Shown here piece by piece: positions 8,666-17,061 of a stretch of DNA of 64,000 bases; position 1 is the stretch's first letter; each line of letters starts with the position of its first letter. The notes beneath the pieces were generated by a model that was given only the letters and a program-made list of their open reading frames with translations, ran no database searches and was not told where the DNA came from. The DNA comes from CAZGAQ01 sp964523405. GTDB lineage: Bacteria > Planctomycetota > Phycisphaerae > UBA1845 > Fen-1342. Made by a program: the position numbers and the translations under genes. The stretch is from positions 9,069 through 73,068 of the forward strand of contig CAZGAQ010000028.1 of assembly GCA_964523405.1 (NCBI GenBank), given 5' to 3'.

Positions 8666-11600
8666 TCAGGGCGCCACCCCGGTGGCGGAGGAATCCCCAG
8701 ACGGCTCGGGCAGCGCTTCTCCAGTCAGGCGCGCCAGGCGATATTCGGCCCAGTGCAGGCCGTAGTGCGCGTGCGGGATGGCGCGATATGTCAGACACTG
8801 CCGGTAGGCCGCGATCGCGTCGGCGCGGCGGCCCTCCAACTCCGCCCGCCAGCCCACGTAGAACCAGGCGTAGGAACCCATATGATGCCCGGCCCACAGC
8901 ACACTGGCGTGCCGTTCGGTGTATTCCGCCAGACTGACGCGATCGAGGAAATAGGCCGCGGTCCACGGGTCCGGGCACGCCGAGCGGAGCGCCGTGGACT
9001 CCCGCCCCTCCAGACCGCTGGCGCGGAGCGCCTGCTGGAAAGCCGCACGGGCTTCGTCGGGGCGGCCGCAACCGAGCAATGCGCAGCCGAGCGACTTGTA
9101 GTAGTACGCCGGAACGCTCGGCAGCGACGCGGTGGCGCGGGTGATCACCTGTACGGCGCGCTCGCAATCGTCCCCCAGCATCAGGTAGTCTGCGTGCACC
9201 AGCAGCGTGAAAGGGAGCGCGTTGAGTTGTTCCAGGTCGGTGCTGCGCGCCAACTCGACAGCGCGAGCCACGCCGACGGCGGATTGCTTGCCGAGGTTGA
9301 CCAGTTCGCTGACGTACTTCATACGCCCGAGATTCACCTGCTGATCGCGCGCGCCGGTCAAGAGCCGAGCGTAGCGCGGCTCGTCCGGGTACTCGTCAGC
9401 CAATTCCGCCAGCATCCCGGCCGCCCGCTCGTAAGCCGCGCTCGCGTCGCGGACACGCCAGGTCAGCATCAGCATCTGCCCCTCTTCCAAGAGCAGCTCG
9501 GCCAGGGCAACACGACTGCCGGGGTCCGCGGGCGCCTCCGCCAGCACGCGCTGTTGATGAACCCACGCGAGGCGCGCCGCCTCTTGCGCCTCCTCCAGGC
9601 GCCCAGCACAGAACAGCAACTGATCCAGGTCCCGATAACCCCGGGACAGGCGCGCGGTGTACCAGGGTATCTCCCCGGTCGCCTGCGCCGCCAACTCGCC
9701 GAGCCGCGACTGGGGGCACGGCGCAACCGCCGGGCTGGCACCGCGGGCGGCGTCCTGCCACCAGCGGCGCGTGAAGGCCAACTCGGCCGCGTACGTCGGT
9801 TCCTCCGGATAGGCAGCCACGAGGGCTTCCTGCTGGGCGAGGGCGTCGCGCGCGGCACGCTCCGCCTCACCGTGGCGCCGGGTCAGCGTCAACAGGCTCG
9901 CGTGGTTGATTTCCGCGCGGGCCAGTTCACGCTGCCAGCGCGGCTCGGCTGGCCGCTCCTGACGCAGGCGGCGGAGCAGCTCCAGCGCCTGCAGACCGGT
10001 GGACTCGGCCGTCGCGGTGCCACCGGTGCTGAGCAAAACGCGGCCAAGCAGATTCAGCAGTCGCGCGCGGCGGAAGCATGCCTCCGGATCCAGGGCCGCC
10101 GCTGCGACATGCGTGCGCTCGAATTCGGTGGCCGCCTGCCGGGCGGCGTCGAGCGCCTCCGCGGAGCGCTGCTGGCTCCAGAGCAAAAGCGCCAGGTGCG
10201 TACCGCATGCGGCCGCATCGACGCACGTGTCGGCCTGGGAGTCGGGTGGCGTTTCCGCGCTGATCCGCAGGGCGCGACGGTAGGCCGCCTCGGCCGGCGC
10301 CACCTGGCCGAGCAGCAGATTGACGTGCCCGGTGCGGACGAGCGCAGCCGCAAGTTGGCGCTGCAGCACATCGTGCTGCGTGATCGAAGTCAACTCGACG
10401 GGAGTGGTTTCCGTGCTTGCCCGCAACTCCTCCCGGATCAGGGCCTGCTGCTGCAGATCGTCCCGATAGCCCGGGGCCAGCAGTTCTTCGACGGCCGCCC
10501 GGGCCAGGGCGAGGTTGCGCTCGGCCGTACCCCGGGCAATGACGGCATCATCGCGCTCGCGGACGGCTTCGGCGCGTTCCAGCGCCACCCAGACTGTGCT
10601 CGCACTCAGCAGGACAACCGCCAGCACGAGCGTGCCGGCTCCGGCCAGTACGGCCGCGCGATGGCGGCGCGCCCACTTCATGACGCGCTCAGCCGGTCCG
10701 GGCGGACGGGCGAGGATCGGCCGGTTCTCCAGATAGCGCCGCAAATCGTCGGCCAGTGCTTGGGCGGTGGTGTAGCGCTCGCGCGCGTCCTTGGCGATGG
10801 CTTTGTGAACAATGGTGGCGAGTTCGCGGGGGACGGTCGCTTCCTGAGCGCGCAGCGCCGGAGCGTCCTCCTGGGCAATTCGGCGCAGCACTTCCTGCTG
10901 GGTTGTCCCGGCGAAAGCGGGCCGCAGGCACAGCAGCTCGTAGAGCGAGAGGCCCAGCGAGTAGATGTCGCTGCGCGCGTCCACCGGCTCATGGCGGGCC
11001 AGCGCCTGCTCGGGACTCATATAGCGGAGGGTACCCAGCAGGGAGCCCGTGAAGGTCAGGCCGGGCTCTCCCGCCAGGTGCGCGAGGCCGAAATCGGTGA
11101 GCCACAGCCGGCCATGCACGTCGAGCAGGAGATTGGACGGCTTCACGTCGCGGTGAATGACCCCGCGCTCATGCGCGTACTGCAGGGCGGTCGCAGCCTG
11201 AATGCCCAATTGTGCCACGGCCGCGAAGCGCGCTTCGCCGGCACTGCTGCCGGCCGCGGTCAGAGCTTGCGACCAGCCGGATGCGAGCGGCGCGGGTAGG
11301 AGCGCAGAGCTGCCGGCGTTCGACGGGACGGGGGTCGTGAGCCGGCGCGTCGCCAGTTCGGTGATGATCGTCGAGAGCGGGCAGCCCTCGATATACTGCA
11401 TGGCATAGTAGTGCACGCCGCGTTCGCAGCCGACGGCGAAGACCGGGACGATATTGGTGTGGTGCAGGTGGGCGGCGGCCTGCGCCTCGCGGCGGAAGCG
11501 CTGCAACTGCCGCTCATCGAGCACGCCGGCCAGCGGCAGGACCTTTAGCGCGACGCGCCGGTCGAGCGAAAGCTGCTCGGCCTCGTAGACGATACCCATA

Positions 11601-11863
11601 CCGCCACGACCGATCTCGCGGATCAGGCGGAAGTCGCCGAGTTGGCCCAGGGCGGCGGCGCTGGGTACTTCACCACGATCGGAGGTCAACGGATCCGCAC
11701 CGCGCAGGGCGTGCAAGGCCGGGAAGACCTCGCGGATCACGGACGCCACAGCGGGAAAGCGGGCCGCGTATTCCTCGACGTCCGGTTGCTCGCCGCGCGT
11801 GATGCGCTCGAGCCACTCGTCGGCGGCGCGCCCCAACACACTCTCCGCAGTGGGGTCAGGCAT
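8666..11863 (-). CDS. Transmembrane Ser/Thr protein kinase with TPR region (module 1)
   Basis: 1065 residues from the ATG at 11863, which has GGGAGGT upstream and overlaps the sigma-factor stop by 8 bases. An in-frame ATG 16 codons earlier is less likely. Residues about 1-60 are helical and contain the EEYAARFPA segment seen before many planctomycete kinases. The kinase domain (about 75-345) has the glycine loop GRGGMG, VALK, HRDVKPSN, DFG and the SPEQ activation end, so it should be active. A membrane helix (about 400-425) is followed by some 600 residues of TPR-like helical repeats predicted outside the cytoplasm. Overlap with the sigma gene implies coupled translation and a signalling pair in which the kinase controls the sigma factor; that is known for some actinobacterial and planctomycete pairs and inferred here. 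Confidence 0.92.
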   Translation of the reverse strand: MPDPTAESVLGRAADEWLERITRGEQPDVEEYAARFPAVASVIREVFPALHALRGADPLTSDRGEVPSAAALGQLGDFRLIREIGRGGMGIVYEAEQLSLDRRVALKVLPLAGVLDERQLQRFRREAQAAAHLHHTNIVPVFAVGCERGVHYYAMQYIEGCPLSTIITELATRRLTTPVPSNAGSSALLPAPLASGWSQALTAAGSSAGEARFAAVAQLGIQAATALQYAHERGVIHRDVKPSNLLLDVHGRLWLTDFGLAHLAGEPGLTFTGSLLGTLRYMSPEQALARHEPVDARSDIYSLGLSLYELLCLRPAFAGTTQQEVLRRIAQEDAPALRAQEATVPRELATIVHKAIAKDARERYTTAQALADDLRRYLENRPILARPPGPAERVMKWARRHRAAVLAGAGTLVLAVVLLSASTVWVALERAEAVRERDDAVIARGTAERNLALARAAVEELLAPGYRDDLQQQALIREELRASTETTPVELTSITQHDVLQRQLAAALVRTGHVNLLLGQVAPAEAAYRRALRISAETPPDSQADTCVDAAACGTHLALLLWSQQRSAEALDAARQAATEFERTHVAAAALDPEACFRRARLLNLLGRVLLSTGGTATAESTGLQALELLRRLRQERPAEPRWQRELARAEINHASLLTLTRRHGEAERAARDALAQQEALVAAYPEEPTYAAELAFTRRWWQDAARGASPAVAPCPQSRLGELAAQATGEIPWYTARLSRGYRDLDQLLFCAGRLEEAQEAARLAWVHQQRVLAEAPADPGSRVALAELLLEEGQMLMLTWRVRDASAAYERAAGMLAELADEYPDEPRYARLLTGARDQQVNLGRMKYVSELVNLGKQSAVGVARAVELARSTDLEQLNALPFTLLVHADYLMLGDDCERAVQVITRATASLPSVPAYYYKSLGCALLGCGRPDEARAAFQQALRASGLEGRESTALRSACPDPWTAAYFLDRVSLAEYTERHASVLWAGHHMGSYAWFYVGWRAELEGRRADAIAAYRQCLTYRAIPHAHYGLHWAEYRLARLTGEALPEPSGDSSATGVAP

Positions 11864-12509
11864 GCGTGTCGCGACCTCCCGGCGCGGACTGTGTGAAGCC
11901 GACTTCAACAAGGCGCGCCCGCAGGCGCAGCAAGGCGCGCCCGTAACGTTTGCTGGCCGTGTCGGGCGCGATCTTCAGCACGAGGGCGACCTCGGCATTG
12001 GAAAGTCCCTCGACATGGCGCAGGAGCACAACTTCGCGATCATCGTCAGCCAGGTCCGCCAGCGCCACACGCACACGGCGCGCCAACTCGTCGCGAACCA
12101 GGACCTGACTCGGACTGGCCGCAGAGGCGCAGATCTGATCGGCGAGGGCCACGCCGGATTCCTCGGGCAGGGCGACCTCGCGGGTCACGTCGCGGCGCTG
12201 GGTCGCGGCGTGGCGGCGCTGCAGCATGAGCAAGCGGTCATACGTGATCTGCCGCAGCCAGAGGCGGAAAGGCAGCGGCGGCTGCGCGCTGTACGCGGGC
12301 AGCCGCCGGGCCGCTTCCAACTGGGCTTCCTGGATCACGTCGGAGGCGTCGATGCGTTGCCGGAGGCGCGGGTCCAGGCGGAACTCGACGAAACGGCGCA
12401 GGTAGGCGCGGTGGCGTGCGAAGAGTTCGTCCCGCGCGGCGGCGCTGCCGTCCCGCACCCGCGCGAGCAGGCGCTGCGTTTCGTGCGAATCGTGACTCCG
12501 CGAGGACAT
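11856..12509 (-). CDS. ECF RNA polymerase sigma factor, planctomycete type (module 1)
   Basis: 217 residues. Region 2 contains RQRIDASDVIQEAQLEA and FRLWLRQITYDRL (promoter -10 melting). Region 4 contains LADDDREVVLLRHVEGLSN and the HTH with AEVALVLKIAPDTASKR. The sequence fits the planctomycete ECF subfamily TIGR02984 (Sig-70_plancto1) by motif memory. There is no anti-sigma gene beside it. The downstream overlapping kinase occupies that place, as expected for ECF groups controlled by Ser/Thr kinases. The 311 bases upstream should contain its promoter, but I could not identify one. Confidence 0.9.
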   Translation of the reverse strand: MSSRSHDSHETQRLLARVRDGSAAARDELFARHRAYLRRFVEFRLDPRLRQRIDASDVIQEAQLEAARRLPAYSAQPPLPFRLWLRQITYDRLLMLQRRHAATQRRDVTREVALPEESGVALADQICASAASPSQVLVRDELARRVRVALADLADDDREVVLLRHVEGLSNAEVALVLKIAPDTASKRYGRALLRLRARLVEVGFTQSAPGGRDTHA

Positions 12510-12820
12510 TGCCCGGACTCCGCTGAGGGTCTACACATATGTACCTGCGGAATTCGACCGCCGCGGACGGAACACAGGTCGCGGAAATTCTCGGAAACCC
12601 GCCGCGCGGGTTCACGAAACTAGCGCGGCGGCCCGCCAGAATGAGCGGTAAGTCGTTGCCGGATAAACAACTGCCGATCGCTCCCGCCAACTCGGGTGGC
12701 GGGCACAGTAACGAGGCCGACCGGGCCGCGGCTGGACCACACCGAGTTCCACTCCGGCCGCAGGGCGGCGGCGCGGACGCCCCCACCTGCCGCCGACTTC
12801 GCGCCCAAGACTGGCGCGCC
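12510..12820. other. Intergenic region upstream of the sigma factor
   Basis: 311 bases between the sigma start and the stop of paralogue B. No open frame here has a ribosome binding site or recognisable sequence. A short palindrome ACATATGT near 12535 is the only notable site. Confidence 0.4.
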
Positions 12821-13141
12821 CTATTCGGGAAGATTCCAATCCGGAACGGCACCGAAGAGGGACGACGCGGGGGCAGAACGAATCGTCGCACGTTCGTCCC
12901 AGTCTGAATCACAAACGGGAATGGCGGGCGCGGCCGGAAGGTCGGGCCTCTGCGCAGGACTCGCGTCGGTCCAATCAGCGGAGTGCTGGCCAGCAACATA
13001 CGCGACATACTGCGGGCACGGCTCCTCCGCACGCGCCCGGACCGCTTGGCTCCACTGATTCACGGCCGAGACGTAGCTGCCTACGCTGGAGATGATGACC
13101 AGCGCCGTAGTCAGCAGCACACAGGTTGTTCCACCAGACAT
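12821..13141 (-). CDS. Small membrane-anchored protein, paralogue B of the pair flanking sigma/kinase module 1
   Basis: 106 residues; GGAGG stands 7 bases before the ATG. The N-terminal membrane helix MSGGTTCVLLTTALVIISS and the following VGSYVSAVNQW align closely with the protein at 8228-8587. The C-terminal halves differ except for a conserved position such as PQYVAYVA versus PEYLQYLA. Same strand as sigma and kinase, 311 bases upstream of sigma. It looks like an ancient duplication that left one copy at each end of the module. Role unknown. Confidence 0.72.
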   Translation of the reverse strand: MSGGTTCVLLTTALVIISSVGSYVSAVNQWSQAVRARAEEPCPQYVAYVAGQHSADWTDASPAQRPDLPAAPAIPVCDSDWDERATIRSAPASSLFGAVPDWNLPE

Positions 13142-13684
13142 GTCTGTTCCTCCACGAGCACACGGTCCGCTGAGAAGAAGCTCTCGGGCTGGCTAGCCCC
13201 GCGATGGCAACGTCAAGCCATCGCGCGCGGGCGGCGTCCGTCGGCCCGACGGCACTCGACTACCGCGCTAGACCCGCGCGGCAGCACCAACGTAGGACCC
13301 AGTACGCGAAACAAGGCCGCGTGCCGCCCCGTATTCGGTCGCGGGCGGCCGAGATTGTGAGACTGCCAGCACGGGGTCCGGGCCCGGAGCGCGGGACCGG
13401 GCAGGCTCACGTCGCGCAAGCGGGCACGTCGCGCACAAGCGCTAACTTACTCGGGGACAGTTGATTGCAGTTCGGGGCGTGAAGTTCCGCAGATCGCGGC
13501 GCCAGCCAACTGGGCAGCTCAGCCCGAGCGCTTGCGGCCGGACCGTCCTCGACAAGTACCGACAACCGGGGACGGGGCGCTTTTGCGCCGCGGCCTACCC
13601 GTTCGCGCGGAGCACCCGCTGGCTCATCGCGCCTGCACCGCGCCGGTACCTCCCAGTACTCTCACATCACTCGCGGCGTGCGGC
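13142..13684. other. Intergenic region with one hairpin, no gene seen
   Basis: 543 bases between paralogue B and the end of the leuCD gene. A perfect 8-bp stem (CGCGATGG/CCATCGCG, 10-base loop) lies at 13200-13225 with no U-run on either strand. Open frames in all directions lack ribosome binding sites. The promoter of paralogue B is expected just right of 13141, but I see no clear hexamers. Confidence 0.4.
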
Positions 13685-15496
13685 CTACGCCTTCACCAGC
13701 AGCCCGCCGCGCTGGTAAATCTTGAGCTGCGCGTTGGAGAAGGGCGTGCCGCTAATCTCACCCTTGCCCGTTCGCTTGATCGTGCCGGTCGCGAAGTCGA
13801 CCTCGACCTCCTCGCCATCCTTCAGGTCGGACGCAACAGCCGGGGCCCGCAGGATCGCCAGGCCCGCATTGATCGCGTTGCGCTCGTAGATCGCGCCGAA
13901 CGACTCCGCCACGACCGCCGCGACGCCGAGTGAGAGGAAGCAATCGACGGCCTGCTGCCGCGAAGAGCCGCAACCGAAGTTCTTGCCGGTGATCACGATG
14001 TCGCCGGGCTGGGCCTTCTTGGTGAAGTCCTCCCAACCCTTGAGATTGTCGAACGTGTACTGCCCCATCTGCTTGATGTCAGTGATCGTCAGGTAGCGGT
14101 TGTGGAAGATCATGTCCGTGTCGATGTTGTCCTGGCGGATCACCCACACGCGGCCGCGAACCTTGGTCGACTTGGCGACCTGTGGCGCGGCGGCAGTCGC
14201 AGCCGCCTTGGCGGGCGCGGCAGCGGCGGCGGCCTTGAAGACCGCAGGCTGCGCGGGAATCGCGTCGACCGTCGTGATCTGGCCGGCGATCGCGGAGGCG
14301 GCAGCCGTCTCGGGCGACGCGAGGTAGACGCTGCCCTTGCCCTGCTTGCCGGCGAAGTTGCGGTTGCCGGTGCTGACGGTGACCTCGCCGGGGCCGTTCT
14401 GGCCGATCTGACCCGCGGCACACCCGCCGCAGCCGGCGTTGCTCAGCAGCGCACCGGCGTCTTTGAAGATCTTCACCGTGCCGTCTTCGAGCAGGCGGCG
14501 CCACACGGCGTCCGTCGCGGGCACGATCTTGAGCACGACGCCCGGAGCAATCTTGCGGCCCTTGAGTACGCGGGCGGCCGCGACGAGGTCCTCATGGCGG
14601 CCGTTGGTACACGAACCGATGAAGACGGAGTCGATCTTGGTGCCGCGCAGTTCGGACACCGGAACCACGTCCTCGGGGTGACCCGGGCGGGCAATCATGG
14701 GGCCGAGGCCGGTGATGTCGACGGTGACTTCCTGCTCGTACTTCGCGCCGGCGTCGGCAAGGACGGCCTTGGCGGGGCGACCGGTGGCCGTGCTGCAGTA
14801 TTCGAGCACGGCCTGGTTGGGCGGGAAGAGCATGATGATGCCGCCCATCTCGGTACACATGGAGGCGATGGTGACGCGCCCAGGGAGGTCGAGCTGGTCG
14901 ACGTACGGGCCGTAGAGTTCAGCCGCGTAGCCGAGCAGGCCGTTGGCGCCGAAGTGCTTGTTTAGGGCGAGCGTGACGTCCTTGGGCGTCGCGTGCGGAC
15001 CGGGCAGGCCCTTCAGCGTGATCTTGATCGAGGGCGGGACGACGAACCAGGTCGTGCCGTGGGCGAAAGCGTGCGCGATGTCCTGGTCGCCCATGCCCTG
15101 GCCGAAGGCGCCGATCGCGCCGAGGATGTTGGCGTGCGAGTCGGTGGAGACGAGCGTCTCGCCGGGCCCGACGAGACCCTGGTCGATGGCGACGTGGGTG
15201 CCGATACCGGAGTCGACGTCGTAGACGCGCAGGCCGTGCTGGCGGGCGAAGAGCCGGCACTTTTGCTGGTTCGAGGCGTAGCTCTGGTCGGAGCCGCCGG
15301 GGTTGCAGTCGAAGGTGAAGCAGGTACGGGCGGGGTCGGCGATGCCCAGGCCGTTGTCGACGAGGTTCTTGACGACGTTGGCGCCACCGAAGTCGCGGGC
15401 GACGCGGGCGTCGATCGTGATGTCGACCATATCGCCCGGCACAACGTCCCGGCCGGCGTGGGAGGCGATGATCTTTTCGATGATGGTGTGATTCAT
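13685..15496 (-). CDS. leuCD: Fused large and small subunits of 3-isopropylmalate dehydratase-type aconitase family enzyme
   Basis: 603 residues in one frame. Residues 1-414 are a LeuC/homoaconitase large subunit with the three cysteines of the [4Fe-4S] cluster: C296 in GSCTNGR, and C356 and C359 in NAGCGGCAAG. Residues about 415-446 are an Ala/Pro linker. Residues 447-603 are the LeuD swivel domain, with NIDTDMIFHNRYL and the substrate-loop region GKNFGCGSSRQQA. These enzymes isomerise 2-isopropylmalate to 3-isopropylmalate in leucine synthesis, or the homocitrate/methylmalate analogue. In most bacteria the two parts are separate genes. The archaeal-like large subunit makes substrate choice uncertain. 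Other leu genes are not adjacent. Start supported by GAGGG 8 bases upstream. Confidence 0.88.
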   Translation of the reverse strand: MNHTIIEKIIASHAGRDVVPGDMVDITIDARVARDFGGANVVKNLVDNGLGIADPARTCFTFDCNPGGSDQSYASNQQKCRLFARQHGLRVYDVDSGIGTHVAIDQGLVGPGETLVSTDSHANILGAIGAFGQGMGDQDIAHAFAHGTTWFVVPPSIKITLKGLPGPHATPKDVTLALNKHFGANGLLGYAAELYGPYVDQLDLPGRVTIASMCTEMGGIIMLFPPNQAVLEYCSTATGRPAKAVLADAGAKYEQEVTVDITGLGPMIARPGHPEDVVPVSELRGTKIDSVFIGSCTNGRHEDLVAAARVLKGRKIAPGVVLKIVPATDAVWRRLLEDGTVKIFKDAGALLSNAGCGGCAAGQIGQNGPGEVTVSTGNRNFAGKQGKGSVYLASPETAAASAIAGQITTVDAIPAQPAVFKAAAAAAPAKAAATAAAPQVAKSTKVRGRVWVIRQDNIDTDMIFHNRYLTITDIKQMGQYTFDNLKGWEDFTKKAQPGDIVITGKNFGCGSSRQQAVDCFLSLGVAAVVAESFGAIYERNAINAGLAILRAPAVASDLKDGEEVEVDFATGTIKRTGKGEISGTPFSNAQLKIYQRGGLLVKA

Positions 15497-15506
15497 GTAG
15501 AAGCCC

Positions 15507-15533
15507 TCAGCCGTCAGCCTTCAGCCGTCAGCC
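15507..15533 (+). repeat. Left arm of the inverted repeat around the four-helix-bundle gene
   Basis: A 27-base arm built from TCAGCCGTCAGCC and its variant in tandem. 25 bases of it are the exact reverse complement of 16078-16102. It lies 10 bases upstream of the leuCD start codon. Confidence 0.85.
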
Positions 15534-15601
15534 AGAGCAGGAGGACGGCACGTCGGTTCCGACGGCGTGTAGTTCGTTGGTTCAATATGCCAAAACGGAC
15601 G

Positions 15602-15967
15602 TCACGCATCACCTGAAGAACACAGGCGGTCGTACAGGGCTGAGAGCATTCGCTTCACTTCCTCAGCCTGCTCCGACAGCGTAGCGTATGCGGGCGGCGG
15701 CAGAAACTCCAGGTCGCGTGCGAGGAGCAGGAAGTACTCGACCTCGCTCGCCGAGCCGAGCGCAATGCCCACGAAGCGGCTGAAATCTCGGTCCGAGCGC
15801 CGGCAGCGCCCCTCGGCCAGATTGGCCGGTATCGATGTGGCCGCCCGGCGCATCTGGCTGGTTATCCCGTACACTTCCTCGCGCGGAAAGGCACTGGTCG
15901 CCTGATACACCGCCAGGGTCAGCGCGTGGGCCTTCTGCCAAACCTTCAGTTCCCGAAAGTCCTGCAT
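15602..15967 (-). CDS. Four-helix-bundle protein of the 23S rRNA intervening-sequence (S23)/Avd-like family
   Basis: 121 residues with the full family signature: an N-terminal FRELKVWQKAHALTLAVY, then QMRRAATSIPANLAEG, SRFVGIALGSASEVEYFLL and a final helix. Length is typical (TIGR02436, about 110-125). Members form pentameric basic bundles. They are found in 23S rRNA intervening sequences, as stand-alone genes scattered through many genomes, and as Avd accessory proteins of diversity-generating retroelements. No reverse transcriptase or rRNA is near it. The gene is enclosed by the 25-bp inverted repeat at 15507-15533 and 16078-16102, and so looks like the cargo of a small mobile unit of about 600 bp. 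Its role is unknown; nucleic-acid binding is known for the family. Confidence 0.88.
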   Translation of the reverse strand: MQDFRELKVWQKAHALTLAVYQATSAFPREEVYGITSQMRRAATSIPANLAEGRCRRSDRDFSRFVGIALGSASEVEYFLLLARDLEFLPPPAYATLSEQAEEVKRMLSALYDRLCSSGDA

Positions 15968-16077
15968 CGTCCCGCCTCCCTTCCACCACCAGAATCGGCG
16001 TCTGAAGTCGGAGCGCTGCGAGCCACTGGGGTCGCCGCGATATGTCGGCTAGCGTCCCGCCATCGACTCCGGCTGAT

Positions 16078-16102
16078 GGCTGACGGCTGAAGGCTGACGG
16101 CT
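16078..16102 (+). repeat. Right arm of the inverted repeat around the four-helix-bundle gene
   Basis: 25 bases made of GGCTGACGGCTGA plus AGGCTGACGGCT, exactly complementary in reverse to the left arm. A further imperfect unit (GGCTGAT) precedes it at 16071. The arm reaches into the TAG stop codon (16101-16103) of the HD-domain gene. Confidence 0.85.
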
Positions 16103-16682
16103 ACTGAATGAGCTGCCCCTTCTCCATCATCACCAGCGGATCGAACGTCGCGAAGTCGGCCTGGTGGATGAGGACCGTTTCCAGGCACTTGGGGGCGCCT
16201 TCGCCTTCCTTCGCGTGGCAGGCGATCGTGTTGAGGACGGTCTCATCGTGGATGCCGGCCTCAACCGCGAGGGCGGTGCCGGAGATCGGGTGGCGCAGGC
16301 ACGCGCCGGCGCGGCTCTTCTTGTAGCCGCCGGCGCCGTCGCGCTCGGTCTCGACGAGCTTGCCGACGTCGTGCAGGATGCCGCCGGCGAGCAGGCGGTC
16401 GTAGTCGACCTTGTACGGCAGCTTGCCGCCGTACGCGGCTTCCTGGGCTTTGGCGAGGCCGTAGGCCCCTTCGGTGACCGCGAGTGTGTGCTGGATGAAG
16501 TTCACGCCGTGGGTCTTGGTCAGGAGCGTGAAGGGCATGGCGGTGAGTTCGGCCACGGTGTTCCACTGACCGCGCTGGCAGGCGAGCACCCAGGTCTGCA
16601 CGACCTTCTCGCGCAGGTCGGCGCTCGTGATGCGTTCGAGCACGGAGCCGAAGAGGCCGCGAATGTCCTTGTCCGAGATCAT
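16101..16682 (-). CDS. HD-domain phosphohydrolase
   Basis: 193 residues from the ATG at 16682, which has GGAGAA six bases upstream. The 24 codons before it look like non-coding extension. The HD metal site is visible: H58 in the early FIQHTLAV segment, GGILHDVGK with the diagnostic HD pair, then RHPISG and a late LIHQADFATFD. HD proteins hydrolyse phosphate esters or nucleotides using two metal ions. The substrate is not predictable. The single small domain and absence of signal peptide indicate a cytosolic enzyme. The stop codon lies inside the right repeat arm, so the repeat unit sits directly against the end of this gene. Confidence 0.85.
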   Translation of the reverse strand: MISDKDIRGLFGSVLERITSADLREKVVQTWVLACQRGQWNTVAELTAMPFTLLTKTHGVNFIQHTLAVTEGAYGLAKAQEAAYGGKLPYKVDYDRLLAGGILHDVGKLVETERDGAGGYKKSRAGACLRHPISGTALAVEAGIHDETVLNTIACHAKEGEGAPKCLETVLIHQADFATFDPLVMMEKGQLIQ

Positions 16683-17061
16683 GTGCTTCTCCGAGATGGC
16701 GGGCGGAGCCCGCAGGATCGGCGGTCGGCCGTTTGCCGAGCGCGCCACGCCCAACGGGGCCGGGTGATTCTACCGCGAGATGGGGGTGCGGGGTTGGGGG
16801 GGGGCCAGGGCCAAGGGGGGGGGGGCGAAGACCGACCAGAGGTCGGTCCCCACGTCCTGGTGTAGTGCCTCACAAAAAGTCGCACATATTCAGGGTGGGG
16901 TGGGCGTCTCGCCCGCCCCGTGGCGGCCAAGATGGCCGCCCCACCCACGCGCAGGTAATTCGGAGGCAGTACACTAGCACCGACAGCAGTGGACAGAGAC
17001 CAACCAGAGGTCGGTCCCCCACGTTCTAACACCTGCCGCGGGGGCTTCTCGGAAGGTGTGC
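16683..17061. other. Intergenic region with G-runs, direct repeats and a MITE-like copy
   Basis: 379 bases. It holds two long G-runs (16794-16825), a 122-bp inverted-repeat element (16857-16978) and, on either side of that element, two copies of an AC-CRACCAGAGGTCGGTCCCC sequence (16831-16852 and 16999-17020). No gene is visible. Confidence 0.6.
16857..16978 (+). repeat. MITE/REP-like element, family 1 copy 1
   Basis: 122 bp with imperfect terminal inverted repeats of about 15 bases (CTGGTGTAGTGCCTC and, reversed, CTAGTGTACTGCCTC). In the centre is a strong hairpin, GGCGGCCA/TGGCCGCC with a 3-base loop. It matches the element at 21295-21417 in opposite orientation over its whole length. No reading frame of its own. 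Confidence 0.75.

Noticed and set aside
8753..11299. 848-codon open frame on the plus strand, antisense to the module 1 kinase
   Set aside because: The minus strand encodes a complete kinase with all catalytic motifs. The plus frame is rich in Arg, Gly, Ala and Gln, has no domain resemblance and is a by-product of high GC content.
15602..15967. Diversity-generating retroelement
   Set aside because: The Avd-like protein alone is not enough. I saw no reverse transcriptase and no template/variable repeat pair near it.
16794..16826. Two long G-runs suggesting G-quadruplex or phase-variable tract
   Set aside because: They are intergenic, not within a coding start or promoter that I can identify, and could include assembly uncertainty. 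Insufficient to call a switch.
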